This document shows positions 22,860 through 34,972 of a stretch of 43,550 nucleotides of DNA, piece by piece. The notes beneath the pieces are model-generated. The model did not search any database. It saw only the letters and a program-made list of their open reading frames with translations, and had not been told where the DNA came from. This DNA is from Ettlia oleoabundans (Eukaryota > Chlorophyta > Chlorophyceae > Chlamydomonadales): NCBI GenBank assembly GCA_019693395.1, contig JAAMXP010000726.1, positions 7,268-50,817 on the forward strand. Reading direction: 5' to 3'. How positions within the stretch are numbered: position 1 is the stretch's first letter; each line of letters begins with the position of its first letter. A program made the position numbers and the translations under genes.

Positions 22860-23302
22860 AGCTCGCTGGGCCCGGCGTCTGATGCTTCGCTACCGGCCTT
22901 ATATAAGTCGGCACAAAATTTGCTCTTCAACGATGATTGAGGCAGTCCGTTTTGCAAAGCGAGCCGCTTGCTTCCGAAAGGTGCATGTTCCTTCCTCTCT
23001 GCAGTTGACAGGAACATCAGCGTGGGTTGTTTCGGACGCATCGGTCATGCTTGTAAAATTCCTACTTAGCGCAGGGAGACGCAGACCACTACATGCTAAC
23101 CTGCGTTTGGCCCGCTGCCCTTGCACTCCGAAAACACGCAGCGTGGCCCTGGCCTCTTTTCTCGCGTCATTCTAGCACACTACACGGGTTTGAATTAGCC
23201 AGGAGGACAACAGGGCCAGCTCAGGCAGTTGGGACGCAGAAGGCGGCGGTGGTGGCAGCAGCGGCAGAACTTCCGGCTGTGCCAAGCTTAGCAGCAACAA
23301 AC
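22860..23302. promoter_or_regulatory. Divergent promoter interval (SelT / TPK) with TATA-like element
   Basis: The sequence TTATATAAG at 22899-22907 is nearly palindromic and reads as a TATA box on either strand. It lies about 40 nt before the SelT ATG and about 190 nt before the upstream possible TPK ATG (23093). The rest of the interval may be TPK 5' UTR or an N-terminal extension. Confidence 0.4.
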
Positions 23303-25120
23303 ATGGAGCCCCGGATACTGTGCAGCAAGTTCTTCAGCGGTGATGAAACTGCGCCGGAGCAGCAGCTGGCAGTGGTGCTGCTCAATTGGACACTCCCCGC
23401 CTTGACGCCTCGCCTTTGGCACATGGGTGGGCGCCAGTTACCTCGATTACGGCACCGATGCAGTTCACCTTGCACACCTGCACCGTTCGCATGGTTCCAC
23501 CTGAAATCTTCCTGGGTCATTCCCAAGACAACAGGCCAGGGCACAAGGAATCTTAGTGCCTTTACATGCCCGTTCTTTCCACCCACCATTTTGCCGCCCA
23601 CCGCAGCCACCCTTCGCGTGTGTGCCGACGGAGGGGCCAACCGCCTGTTCGACGAGCTCCCCGCCATGCTGCCTGGCGAGACGGCAGCCGATGTTCGCGC
23701 CCGCCACCTGCCAACCGCCATCCAGGGGGACCTTGACAGCATACGGCCTGATGTGCTGGCATTCTACCATCAGCGTGGGGTGCCCATACACGACTTGTCA
23801 GGTTGGTGTTGTTGCATTTGGTGTTTTTGCACTCGTAACCGTGGGCTGCCTGGGCAGTTTGGCTGCATCAGAGTAATCATTGATTGAAGTGGCCTGCTGA
23901 GTGGATGCCGGCAAAGCACCTTATATGTAAGCAGTAAGGCAGTGCAAAGGGGGCTTGATGGGATGGGAGCGGCTGTGGCTCGCATGGGCTGACTGGCCTG
24001 TGTGGTTGGGCAGGGAGCAGCTTTGACTGCCTGACAAGGTGGCATAGTGGGTGATCAGCTCCCTGCCTTCGCTTGCTGCCCGCTTAGCAAGCCTTTCCTT
24101 TGTTGTGCTCCTTGATTTGCTTAATACTTTCCCACTGTTGCCTGGGTTGCCCTCCCATGCAGCGGACCAGGATAGCACTGATTTGCAAAAATGCATCCAG
24201 TTTGTGCGGCAGCATGCCGAGGAGCGGCGCCTGGAGCTGCGGAACTTGACACTTGTGGCACTCGGTGCGTGGCCGGCATCACACACCTTGCAGCCAGCAC
24301 CCAGCAGCAACCAGCAGCTGGAGCTAAATAATCAGCAAATAGCCCTGCAAGCCCGGCATGGCAGCAGGCGACAGCCTGCCAGCTCGCGCTTTTGTCGAGT
24401 GGTGGAGCGACTGTGTTCTCTGCTTTTGTGTGCCCTTTCATTTGCGTTGACGCTCTAGCTCTTGTGGCTCATCCCAGGGGAGGGGGATAATTGCCCCCCA
24501 AGTGTGCTTTTGCATGTGTCCCATCCCCTAGCTCACTTGCCGCTGACTTGCAGGTGCACTGGGTGGGCGGCTGGACCACTCTCTATCCAGCCTTAGCACC
24601 CTGCACACCCACAGGGACCTTGACCTCGTGCTGCTGGGAGATGGCAACCTTGCACGGCTGGCGCCAGCAGGGTGCTGCATCATCCGCCCAGACCGGCGGC
24701 TAGAGGGCCCTTCATGCGGGCTGATACCCTGTGCGGGCCCAGCGGTAGCAAGCAGCAGGTGGGTGGCTGTCAGCTTGGGATGCAGAGGGCACGGCAGGCT
24801 GGCTTGAAAACCCCCAGCAACAGCTTGCAGGGACTGGAGAGCGGTAAAGTGTCTACCCCCCCTTCCCCCACCACCCCACCCCTTGGCCGGGTGCGCACAC
24901 CCGGCACGACACACACATGCGCATCCCTGGCACTTGCCGCTTGTGCCACAGGGGCCTGCGCTGGAACCTGGAGAGGACTGAGATGCGGTTTGGCGGCCTG
25001 GTCAGCACCAGCAACCTGATCGTGGAGGACGAGATTGAGGTGGAGTCTGACACGGATTTGGTGTGGACCACGCAGCTGCACACGAACAAGGCAGCTTTAG
25101 GGGTGAACCCCCAAATTTGA
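23303..25120 (+). CDS. TPK1: Thiamine pyrophosphokinase
   Basis: Exons 23303-23426, 23607-23801, 24163-24264, 24554-24758 and 24952-25120; 264 aa, the usual length. The enzyme transfers pyrophosphate from ATP to thiamine, giving the cofactor thiamine diphosphate. Family motifs are LRVCADGGANRLFDE, TAIQGDLDSIRPDVLAFY, VPIHDLSADQDSTDLQKC (Asp-rich Mg/ATP site), LVALGALGGRLDHSLSSLST, CCIIRPDRRLEG and the C-terminal domain RGLRWNLERTEMRFGGLVST followed by SNLIVEDEIEVESDTDLVWT. An in-frame ATG at 23093 would add 70 residues, basic and Ala-rich (RKHAAWPWPLFSRHSS), which could direct a second form to mitochondria or plastids. I prefer 23303 because it matches the family start. Intron phases all agree. 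Confidence 0.93.
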
Positions 25121-25540
25121 GATAATGAGCCCTGGGGGCAGATTCTTTGTGGTAGTCACCGCCTACTACACTTGACGCTATGTATATACATGTTGTTATG
25201 CAAGGCGACCGTTGCAGAACGACACGAGCAGAGCATTGGAATTGAAAATCATGAAACTTGTGGCATTGAGAAACATGAAACAGTCAAGGCTAGCTGCTAC
25301 AAAGCAGGGCATGGCGAGCGGGGCAGTTGGCAGAGGGAGCATCAGTTTGCCGTCAGCTGTACGTTCTTCTGTGGGAATAAGCTTGAGCGTGTCTGATATT
25401 GCGCGAGATTGTTGTGAGCTAGCAGCTCCAATAGCCAGCCCGCAAGGACAAATGAGCGGCGATCTGCTGCGGCGACCTACCCACACATGCACCAGGCGCA
25501 GGCTCAGGCAGCACCCGCATCAGGCAGAGCTGTGGCATCA
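25121..25540. other. Convergent 3' regions of TPK and the CTLH gene
   Basis: The two stop codons face each other across 420 bp. I find no clear TGTAA signal for either gene, no repeat and no coding exon. Confidence 0.45.
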
Positions 25541-28500
25541 TCAAGGGAAAACGTGGGCCAGCACAGCCGCGGGATCGCCGCCGTGCACTAGCAGCAGCTC
25601 GATAGCGGTGTGGCGGGGCAGTCCGGTAAACTCGCAAACTGTGAGGATGGCTTGCTCAGGCACACCCGCCCCGTCGCTGTCATCATCACCCTCGTCGACA
25701 TCATCATCGTCGCTTTCTCCCTCACCCATCTCCTCGTCTTCAGCTGAGGGAAGGTAACACAATGCAGGGCGGGGTGGGATGGCGTGAGAGGGGTGAGAGT
25801 CAAGTGCAGTGCAAACTGCCACAGTGCAAGACATTGACTGGAGGCAGGCCAAGACGAATCAAGCCAGCAAGGGAACTACGCAAGAATCCCGGCAGGGAGG
25901 TGCGCCAAAGCAGACTGAACCAGGCAGGCTAAATGCTGGCAGCCCAGCAGCATCACAAGCACATGGGGTATGCAGCAGGCTCAGGCTCCTGCTCGGTTTG
26001 TTCTATATGCAAGCACCCACCTGAGTCGCTTCCCGCCAGCTCTCGCACACGTGGCACGGGAACCTCGGCCCCCCACCTCCCTTGCCCAGTAGCAGCGCCA
26101 CCGCCGGAGGCAGCCGCCAACGCCTGCTGAGCCTCGGCTGCCACCGCTGCTGCAGCTGCCGCTGCTGCGCTGCCACCGGCCGGACTTGCGGCAGTAGCAG
26201 CCGTAGTAGATGGTCCAGCTGTGCCAGCTGAGGACTTGAGGGCTGTGATACCCAAGTCAGATGCAAACCTGTCCTGGCAGCGCTGCAGCTTGAAGTGTGC
26301 GGTGTGTAGGCTGCAGGGCAAAAGCAGAGCAGACGGCGCAACAATCAGGAGAGGTAAGCCTGCACAGTTGTTGCGTATGCGATGCAGCAGTGGAGGTTGA
26401 GTGTGCCATCACACTGATTGTGAACCCGCTTTGCACTCAAAAGGTTTGCTGACGCACCGACACAATTGCGTAGCACAGATTTGGTTAGTGATGCGTTGTT
26501 GCTCAGCGATGAGGAGGGGTGGCGCGAGGCCCAGCAAGACTAGGCGGAACTGTAGATGCAAGGCAAAGCAACGGTAGCACATAAGGCAAGCAAACCGCAA
26601 GGGAACCAACAAGGCAGCCAGCAGGCGCACCCCAGGAGCTCCCGCAGCAGGGCCAGCAGCCGTGGCTCCTGGATGTTGCAGCGAGGGCGCAGAGCCGTGC
26701 GCACCGCCTGCACACCACAACGAGCACAGCCAAGCATTCAAGGGTTTGGAAGGAGAGGAGCTTGCAGCAGCTCCGTACGACAGCCGTGGGGAGCAAACAG
26801 GAGGAGCAAATAGGCTCGCATTGCCCCAGAGACATGGAGGATGTGCAAGGTACTGAAGATACTGCTTAAGTGCAGTACGGCACAAATGCAGCACGTGTGA
26901 TAGCAGCATCACTCATGAGAGCTTCTCAGGGAGCATGCTAGCAGCAAGACTTGCCACAAGAGCATCCGCCACGCCCTGCTGCACATGCATCTGAGCTGCC
27001 GCTGCACCACCGTCGCTTCCACCGCCATCAGCCAAGGTTGGCAGTGGCAGCAGCAGCGCCAGCGCTGATTTCAGCTGTGCCTGAAGTAGTTCGGGTTGCT
27101 GCTGGGCCAGCGGAGACAGGTGCTGCCGTGCGATGGCCAGCGCCGCCGCTGCTCCGCCAGTGGCAGAGGCTAACTGGTGCAGGAAGCGGCAGCGGTGCAG
27201 TGCAAAGGTTGCTGCGGGGTTTTCAGACAGGAATTTGGGATCTGCAGCCTCCAGCTGCTCGATTGCCTGCAAGCAGGGAATTTGTGAGCATGCCGACGCA
27301 GTTACATCAGTCGCTTTGCTTCCTTGCTTGAATGTGAGGGAGAGCAACGGGCACAACCGCAACCCCTAGCACTCTGCCCATTTGGCAGCCCACACAAGTC
27401 ACCGGACCCTGTATTCCAAAGCGTCTCAAGTTCTCCGCTCGCCATGCTCCAAATATTCCACCAAAGCAGAAGTTTGTTTATGTTGTTGGTAACAGCCGAG
27501 CTGCCTCACCTTTTCTGCCTGCCCGCTGTCCAGCAGACTCTCCAGCCCTCGCATCAGGCGCCTCAGCTGCTGCTCAGACAGCTCCTGTGGCAGTTCCAGC
27601 TTCTCTTCAGCTGCCTCTGGTACTGCACCCTCTCGTACTGCCTGCTTGCCCCGGCCGGTTTTCATAGTCACCACCACTGCCACTCCGCCGCCCTTCCCCT
27701 CCGCCGGGCCCTTCCTTGCAAGCTTGCTCGGCCGCTGCTGCTGCCGCTGTTCAGGGTCCCCCTCCCGCTCCCAGGCCCCCTGCTGCTGTCCCTGCTGCGC
27801 CGCCGGTTCATCCACCTGCATCCGCTCTGCCTCTTGATCCGACGCTGCGCTCGCTGCCGGCTGCCACCCGTGCTGATGCTGGTGCTGCTCCGTGCGCCGC
27901 TCCTCGTGCTGCGGCTGAGCTTGCGGCGGCACATCCAGGCCACGCCAGGCCGCATACTCATCGGCCAGCTCGGTAAGCAAATCCTCGTCTATATGTGCCG
28001 CCTGCATGTGTCATGAAAAACCAAGGGTTGCAGCCGTGACCGGGATGCATAACTGGGTACTTGAAAGCAGAGAATTTGGCATTCCCGTTCCACTGCAAAC
28101 TGCCAATTTAGTCAAGGATTGCATCAACCAGTGGATTCAAGGCTACACGGCACAACTGAGCATGTCAATATGCACACCAGGGGCCAGGGAAGGATGGCCA
28201 ATGGAGCAAACGAGGCGGTCAAGACAAGCATAGGCCAGGCTTTACCGTACCTGCAGTGCATCTTGCAGCCCCCTAATTGCGCTTCCACGGTTTCTCCTGC
28301 AGGTTGCTTGATGGCAAGTGTGAATTTTTCAACGTGTAATGTAGCATGACACCAGAAATGTGGATGATGGGGGCTTTGGAGTGACATGGGTTGGTTGGGT
28401 GGAGCATCACAGCGTAAGCAGGACAAGCAACATTAACTGGGACGTTGCAGCTGGCAGTAGCTTGTGCAAAGGTGCGTAAGTAGAAGTCTAACCACCTGTG

Positions 28501-29989
28501 AACGTTGCATATATGTACAGGGAAGCTTGCGGCGGGTTGTAGAGCAGGCGAGGCAAACAGTTGGGGCACGCGTTTGCAAGGATTGGGATAGGGGCAGGGC
28601 AGGCAGCGTGCCTCACCTGAGCAGCATCACCGCCTCCTCCCTGTCACACCCGAGGCTCGTACGCAGCGCCTGCAGCGCACCAGGCACGAAAGACGCCTCA
28701 ATTGTCCAGGCTGGCTGGAGTGAATGTTAAGCATGTAGCACTCATCCCCCTGGTAGTGGCGAAAAGCAGAATCACGCAACAATAGGTTGCCACGTAATGC
28801 TGATGTGTGAAACTGATGTGTGACACCTTTGTAGAGGGCGATGATGTATAGCCCCCTTAACAACAAACCCCCCAACAGGCTGAATCCCAGATGCACTGTC
28901 CTGCAGCATACCTGCACATCATGCTCCCTTGCCCCTCCTGGCAGCACAGCGCCGCTGTTCAAGGGCTCCAGCGCTGCCGGCGGCATCACGTCGCGCTGTG
29001 GCAGCAGGAGCTTGGAGCAGAGCTGCTGCGTGTGGGTGCTGACCTCCGGCCACCAGTACGGGTGGAAGTTGGAATGGTTCTGCTGGTAGTGCAGCAGCAG
29101 GAGGTAGCGCAGCACTTGGCCCAGCTGGCTATCGGAGTAGCCAACCTCCTGTCGCACGGCTCGCACCACCATGCCAGCAAACTCTCGGAGCTCGGCATCC
29201 CTACTGCCGCCACTGCTGCCTGCAATTGTGGTGGTACCGCCGCTGGCGCGCCCCGCAGCACTGCTGTTCCTTTTGCTACTGCCGCTGCTGCTATTGCTGC
29301 TGCCGTTGCCATTGCCGACCGACAGCAGGGCAAGCATGGACGCCTTAAAGTCCGTATAGGCCTCGCAGTAGGCATGCAGTGCTAGCGGCGCCAGCTCGCC
29401 ACGCGCAAGAGCTGCAGGCAACCAGCATCAACGGGCCCGGGCACACACACCTTGAAAGGCTGATGCACACACATATCAAGACAACGAAGCGGCCTACTCT
29501 GCCAGATGGGAAATTGGTTGGCAACAGGCTTCTGGGTGCACCCAGCAAGAATAAATAAAACGGAAGCAGCTTCAATTTCGCACCGAGGGCCTCCTGCAGG
29601 TGCTGCGCCTGCCTGCCGCTGCCCGCATCTGCGGACGCCGTCGAGAGCGAGGCCAGATGCATGAATTGATGCTTCTTGAGCTGGAACTCCAGCCATTGGT
29701 TGCTCGCCAGCGCCGGGCAGAGCTGGGGAAGGCGGTCGGCGGCGGCACTGAAGGCGGCGGTCAGGAGCAGGCGGCGCACTTCTTCCTGCTCACGAACCTG
29801 CGGGCAGCGGCTCGTTTGAACCGCTTCCCCTCAACTTATGGCCGTCGACTGCAGAGACTGCAGCGCCCTCCAAATGGCACACAAGCGGTAGCTGATCACT
29901 CTAATTAAGCGCGAGCAGCAGATTACCTCAACGTCATCGTTTTGCGACAAGTGAGCGGTTACCCAGCGATCGAGCGTGTTCAACTCCAT
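25541..29989 (-). CDS. Protein with two CTLH/CRA modules (RanBPM/GID-type) and UBA-like tail
   Basis: Exons 29989-29927, 29797-29584, 29411-28912, 28714-28617, 28296-28251, 28001-27510, 27266-26955, 26707-26631, 26310-26021 and 25743-25541; 764 aa. The first module (about 5-150) is LDRWVTAHLSQNDDVEVREQ, LPQLCPALASNQWLEFQLKK, LALARGELAPLALHAY and YTDFKASMLALLS. A helical segment (PAWTIEASFVPGALQALRTS, HIDEDLLTELADEYAAWRG) and a long low-complexity Gln/Glu/Arg linker follow. The second module (about 450-570) is SGQAEKAIEQLEAADPKFLS, ATFALHRCRFLHQL and ALAIARQHLSPLAQQQPELL. Then come NIQEPRLLALLRELL and LQRCQDRFASDLGITALK, an acidic run (EDEEMGEGESDDDDVDEGDD), and a UBA-like end (AILTVCEFTGLPRHTAIELL). 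CTLH/CRA proteins usually serve in the GID/CTLH ubiquitin ligase. That role here is inference. The exon 7 donor is GC (GTG/GCAAGT). Confidence 0.78.
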
Positions 29990-30570
29990 CCACCCGGCAA
30001 GCCCCCGCCCTTGGAGAGCTGCCGCCACACCCAAGGGGCGAGGGAGTGAGTGTTTGTAAGAGTGTATAGCTATGAGAGCAGGATGAAAGCCGGCGCTGAA
30101 AGCCACACATCTGTTCAAGCACCAGGATGCAAGGCAACACGATGACATGGCAACGCTGCCGCATGCCGCTTGGCGTCACTACACTTCTGCAACATATCAG
30201 GATCTTGACTTGTTGTCAGCCAGCCTAGGTTGTGTTTTACTTGGAGTTAAGCCCACCAGGTGCGACTGTGAGGCAAGAATGGGGCAGTCAATCCCAAAGC
30301 GCGAGGGGCGCTAGCGCCGCGACAGGGCTCCCTCAGCGCCACAGAACCGCAACATTGAAGTGAATTGTTCCAATTTGTCTGACTTCCCTGAAACAATCTA
30401 ATGTGCATAGGGGAGAAGTAAATGTACCATGCACACGATGTGTAAGAGTAAAGGTGCGTGTGAAAACTTCTGACGGAGCGTATGGACAGTCTGGGAAGAT
30501 TGTGCAAGTAAATGATTGTCAACTGCATATATAAATTGGGATACATGTACCGATTGGTAGCCATGCCTGC
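29990..30570. other. Intergenic, tandem minus-strand genes
   Basis: This 580-bp interval holds the promoter of the CTLH gene and the 3' UTR of the J-domain gene. No TATA box, repeat or supported exon is visible. Confidence 0.45.
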
Positions 30571-33500
30571 CTATTCACGCCCCTGTTTCACCTTGAGGCG
30601 CACACGGATCTTCTCCCGCACCTGCACCGTACCAGCCGGCCTGCCGGAAGATGCTGCAGAGGCGGGTACCTGGTGTTGAGAGCTTCCAGGTGAGGCTGCA
30701 GGAGGTCTGCCGTTGACACCTTCAGAGGTGGGAGCATTGGGCGCGCTGACGGAATGCAGGCTGCTATCACTGAACCGACGCGGTCCAGCAGAAGCATCCT
30801 CAGCCACTGCTGCAGGATGCAGCCTGGGGCTTGTTGCTCCGCCTTCGCTCCCGGCCACCCAAACAAAGCTGGCACCACGGGAAGGTGGTGGCTGCACTGG
30901 CTGGCCTGGTGCTGCAGCCGGAGCTGCCGTCGCCGCATCTGCTGCTGTGTCTGATGCCAGACTGCTACTACTGCTACTCCTGGTGCGGCCGCCCATTGCA
31001 CTCCCGCTCAAACGGGCGTCTGAAATCGGCTCGTCTCCTGCTCTCATTGGTCGTTCCTCATAAGCAGCTGCCTGCAATTCCTCCTCAGAAGACAAGCGGC
31101 CATGCGGGTTCCAGTGCTCGTGACTGCTGGTGCTTCCTTGCTGTGGTAGCACCCTTGCTTCGATGCTGCTGCTACTGCCGGCTGCATGCTGAGGCTGCTC
31201 AGCCTGCTGTGGAGCCTGTGTTGGCTGCTGTTGTCGCTGAGGCATTTGCGGTGGGTAGCTCTTGGACCAAGTGGCTGAGTCACTGAATGGTTCAGTGACA
31301 GTAATACTGTCAACGCTAACATGTCTGCTGTGCCAGGCAGGAGGCTGCGGCGGCATTGGCGGTGGCGGCCAGCCTTGCTCATGCTGCACATGCAGTGCCT
31401 GGGGACGCTCCATTCCTGCCTGTGCACCGCCACTAGTCCCAGTGCCGCCGCTGCTGACGCCGTTAGAGGCGCTTGCAAGATTGATGCCGCTGCTGCTGCC
31501 ATGCATTGCGCGTGCGGGGTGGTTCTGCCGAAGGTAGGAGGGCACTGCAGCTGCCGCCCTGCCGCCGCTGGCCGCATGCAGCAGCATCGCATACTGCATT
31601 TCAGACAAAGCAGTACAGTGAGGCCTTCGCAACACCCAATGCTTACTTATGCCTATCACGTCATGTGGTGGCAACAACCTGGGAGGCAAGTTGACACAGC
31701 AGGGGCTTCAAAAGTAACCCATTAACTGAACTTCCACTTTGCACTATCAATTGCCACGCCTAACTCTTCCCCCTTCCCTAGCTGCCACTCACGCAATCAG
31801 CCACGATGCTCATGGCATCAGAGGCTCCTGGAGCAGTACACTTGTCGGGATGCACCGCCATGCTGACCCGGCGGTACGCTGTCCGCAGAACAGCCACGTC
31901 AGTGCACTTGCGCGGCACACGCAGCACCTCCTCAGGCCATACGCACGCGACAATAACACGCTCCACTTCCCAGGCGGCCCTACAGCAGTGTGGACGTGCA
32001 TCAAGGTAAGCAGCCAGGAAGGCAGGCTGCTACCCGGCAGATAAGCACGTGCCGACTCATGGCAGTGCTTGCAGATCAGCGATTGCCAGCAAATGCGGGG
32101 CACACAGGCACCACATATATTGTACAGGGCTTCTCTCGGCACGCAGCATGGTTCATTTGTTGATCCGCTTACAAAAATGTAACTCCCAGGTGTACTGGCG
32201 TGCAGCCACATCGTACTGCCTACCTGGATGCATGTGCCGCCGACGCCAGAGCCTCGCAATCAGCAATCTCTGCAACAGCGTCTGCTGGCCAGCCTGCCTG
32301 CTGCAAGAAGCGCCGTAGCTGCTCATCACTGGCAGCAGCCATGTCGGCAGGGGCCTCCGAGGTCTGCGAGCCACAAGAAAAGGAGCAATGTCGTCAGCAA
32401 GCTGATGTGTAGTGCAGGTCAGCCAGAGTGCATACAAGCAGCAATGGTAGTAATTAACTACATGCGCGTTACAGCAGGCAACACATTCAGCACAGCAAGC
32501 AGCAGAGCAGCCAGTTGGACGATCTCAACACGCCCAGTCTTACAGCGCTCACCTGGAAACCTTTCCACACAGGTGGTGCTTCCAACTGGGGCAGGGAAGC
32601 CGCCACGGCGTCTAGCACAGCCTCCCGCCTGCCTGGCGAGCCATGCGGTGTGGAGGTGCTGCTGCCTCCTGCCCGGTTGCCAGCTGGCCTTGGGATGGCA
32701 ACATGCTTGCTGAACACACGGCCAACACCCGACACTCCTGTCACAGCATCAGCAGTGCCGCCTGCAGCGGCCCGGCTGGCCTGCTTCGCTTTGATTGCCT
32801 CAATCCTGCAGCAGAGGGAAACTGGCAGGCATACATCGAGCACAGTGAATGGCAGGTTGGCGAGCGGCTGTTGAGCGCATGCTAAGTGCTGCTCAATCCC
32901 AGGAAGCAGCAGCAGTTCAGCTCTGCCACACAGCTGGCACAATACCTGTGCCGCCAAGCCTGCCTGCGTTCAGCATATTTGGCTGGCACCCGGCCGCCTG
33001 CATGCTTGTGCGTGCCGTCCTGGGGCAACCTGCTACTTGGAGGTTTATGTGTGCCATCCTGGCTCACCCTACCGCTGTGCGCGGCGTCCTGGGATCGGAG
33101 GGGCTTGCCGCTGGGTGCTGCTGCCTCGCCATTGGCTGGTGAAGGCTGGGTGCTGCGACCGGCCGTGGGTTGCTGGGTGCTGCTCCCCTGGGCCGGCTGC
33201 ACCTTGGTCCTAGATGGTACACGTGGCAGCCTCCCACTTGTTCCCTGAGCGCCAGCAGGGCGTGCAGCGGACTTCCCTGCCTTGGCTGAAAGCCGCCGAC
33301 TGTTTCGGCGCTCACTGGCAGGGCTCTGCCTACCGCCACCGCTCCCATTCACGCGTCCGCTGCCGCTTCCAAACAGCCAGCTGAACCAACCACCACCATC
33401 CAAACTGCTTTGTGTCCCTTCAGCTGATTGGGAATGTGGACCATAGCCTGCTGCGCTGTTCAAGCTGTCAGCATTGCTGCCCCACCAACCAGTCTCCAGC

Positions 33501-33571
33501 AACTGGCTCAGAGGCGGCTGGGTGGGCAGCGGTGGGGGCGGCTGGGACGGGGCGCCGCCCCCCTCATTCAT
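30571..33571 (-). CDS. J-domain (DnaJ) protein with long disordered flanks
   Basis: Exons 33571-32946, 32805-32553, 32363-32224, 31979-31793 and 31593-30571; 742 aa. Residues 1-290 are low complexity (MNEGGGAPSQPPPPLPTQPP, LETGWWGSN, GGGWFSWLFGSGSG, Ser/Gln/Arg-rich). A small helical segment (DEQLRRFLQQAGWPADAVAE) precedes the J-domain at about 345-400 (EEVLRVPRKCTDVAVLRTAY, RRVSMAVHPDKCTAPGASDA). The HPD loop that stimulates Hsp70 ATPase is intact. The C-terminal 340 residues, in one exon, are Ser/Pro/Gln-rich and end with a basic VREKIRVRLKVKQGRE. No G/F region, zinc finger or C-terminal substrate domain is seen, so it is a class C J-protein. The specific partner process is unknown. Confidence 0.75.
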
Positions 33572-34013
33572 CTAACCCTCTGCGCGAGCTCACTTCAGCC
33601 ACAAGCCTTGCTGGAGGTGCACAACACCACGCTTTGTTGTGACGAGCGGCCTTTGCAAGTCCAGCGCTTGCCGCTACTTTACACCGACGAATAAGCTGCG
33701 CAGCTCGCTTTCAAGAGTAGTGCCGAAAGATTATGAAAAGAAGAAACGAAGACTGTCCAGCGTGTCCTTGGCCCGGGCGGGCTCCCTTGGCGCACCGAAC
33801 GGCACAAAGTGTTGTTTGCAGCAAGACAATGTTGCAAGATTATAGCAGTCAAGATGTTGTCTTCCAAGCAGGCTTCACCTGCCATGGCAGCAGTGCAGTG
33901 CCCACCCGCCCACTCACCGCCCTGCAGCCCCGCGCTGGGCAACTACCTGTCAACCACTACCAAAGCTCTCCCACTGTTGCAGTCAGTTACACCGGGATGA
34001 AAAACAACTAGGA
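33572..34013. other. Intergenic, tandem minus-strand genes (HYPK 3', J-protein 5')
   Basis: A minus-strand TGTAA (TTACA at 33987-33991) lies only 23 nt past the HYPK stop and could be its polyadenylation signal, though it is unusually close. The rest is the J-protein promoter. Nothing else is recognised. Confidence 0.4.
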
Positions 34014-34972
34014 CTAGACCTTGAGCAGCTGCTGCATTGCTGCTTTCACGTCGCCCTTGCTCTCCCGCAAGCACCTGCAGTGAGAAAAAAAACGGAAGTT
34101 GGATGCTACATACTGCATCACGGCTACGGCAGGGTGCCTGACTGGTGGCGCTATCCAACGGCGGGGGTTCAAGAGCAAAGAGGAAAACAGAAATGGCGGG
34201 ACAAGCATACAGAGCTGGCCAGCACACACACCTTTCTGCCTTCTTCTTGTCTAGGTCAAACTGCTGCGCCATCAACTCAATGTCTTCCTTCTGTACCTGC
34301 GCACAACAGGTGGTAGCATGGCGATAGATGAGACACATGGACGCAGTGTTCAAACGCCCTGCCAATATACTGCGGCAATCAGCAGATGGTGCTGGATCAT
34401 GCTGCATCACTCTGTACTGGCAGCAAAAAATGCAACCACGAGCCATCTTTACAGCACAATGCTGGCCATGGGCACGCTGCCACGTACTAGTAACTAGCGG
34501 GACCCCAGCAAGGTATGTATGAACTCGCCTTGACAGCCGCCAGCTCTCGCTCACGCTGCCGCTGTGCCTCATTTCGCTGCGCCTGCTCCGCCGCCAGCTT
34601 CTGCATTGCCTGCTGCACCTTACTCCTATCCACATTTGCCCGCATCTCCTTTTCCTCTGAAAAGTCAGTTACCTGCTCCATGGGGTTGGGGGAGGCCCTT
34701 TTATCAGTACAGCGGGACTGTGATCACTTGGGAGGGAGCCAGGCAGCTCGGTGTCAAGCTAGCTGCGAGGAGGCAGCCCTGGCACGGCAGTGACACAGCC
34801 CATGATGTGCCTGTTGCAGGCACGAGGCTGCTTCTGTCACATGCTGCCAGCAGTTTCCCACTAGCCATGTAAGAACTGATGCCGCACGGCTAACCTTGTC
34901 AAGGGCAGCTGCTGTCTCGCCCGCCTCGCGGGTCTGCGGCTTCTCTGCCTCATTGTTCGACTCTTGTGCCAT
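34014..34972 (-). CDS. HYPK: HYPK (huntingtin-interacting protein K) homologue
   Basis: Exons 34972-34895, 34672-34529, 34296-34232 and 34074-34014; 115 aa. The acidic N-terminus MAQESNNEAEKPQTREAGE is followed by LDKVTDFSEEKEMRANVDRS, then a long helix RNEAQRQRERELAAVKVQKE and the NAC-type UBA-like domain DIELMAQQFDLDKKKAERCL / RESKGDVKAAMQQLLKV. This order, including the invariant VTD(F/Y)xEEKE and RERELAxVxxxKEDxEL blocks, is diagnostic of HYPK. HYPK regulates the ribosome-bound N-terminal acetyltransferase NatA in the cytosol. The intron after exon 2 uses a GC donor (AAG/GCGAGT), needed to keep AVKVQKEDIEL in frame. Confidence 0.92.

Noticed and set aside
27324..28016. Long plus-strand frame rich in Leu/Pro/Arg
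   Set aside because: It is the antisense shadow of the low-complexity Gln/Glu linker exon of the CTLH gene.
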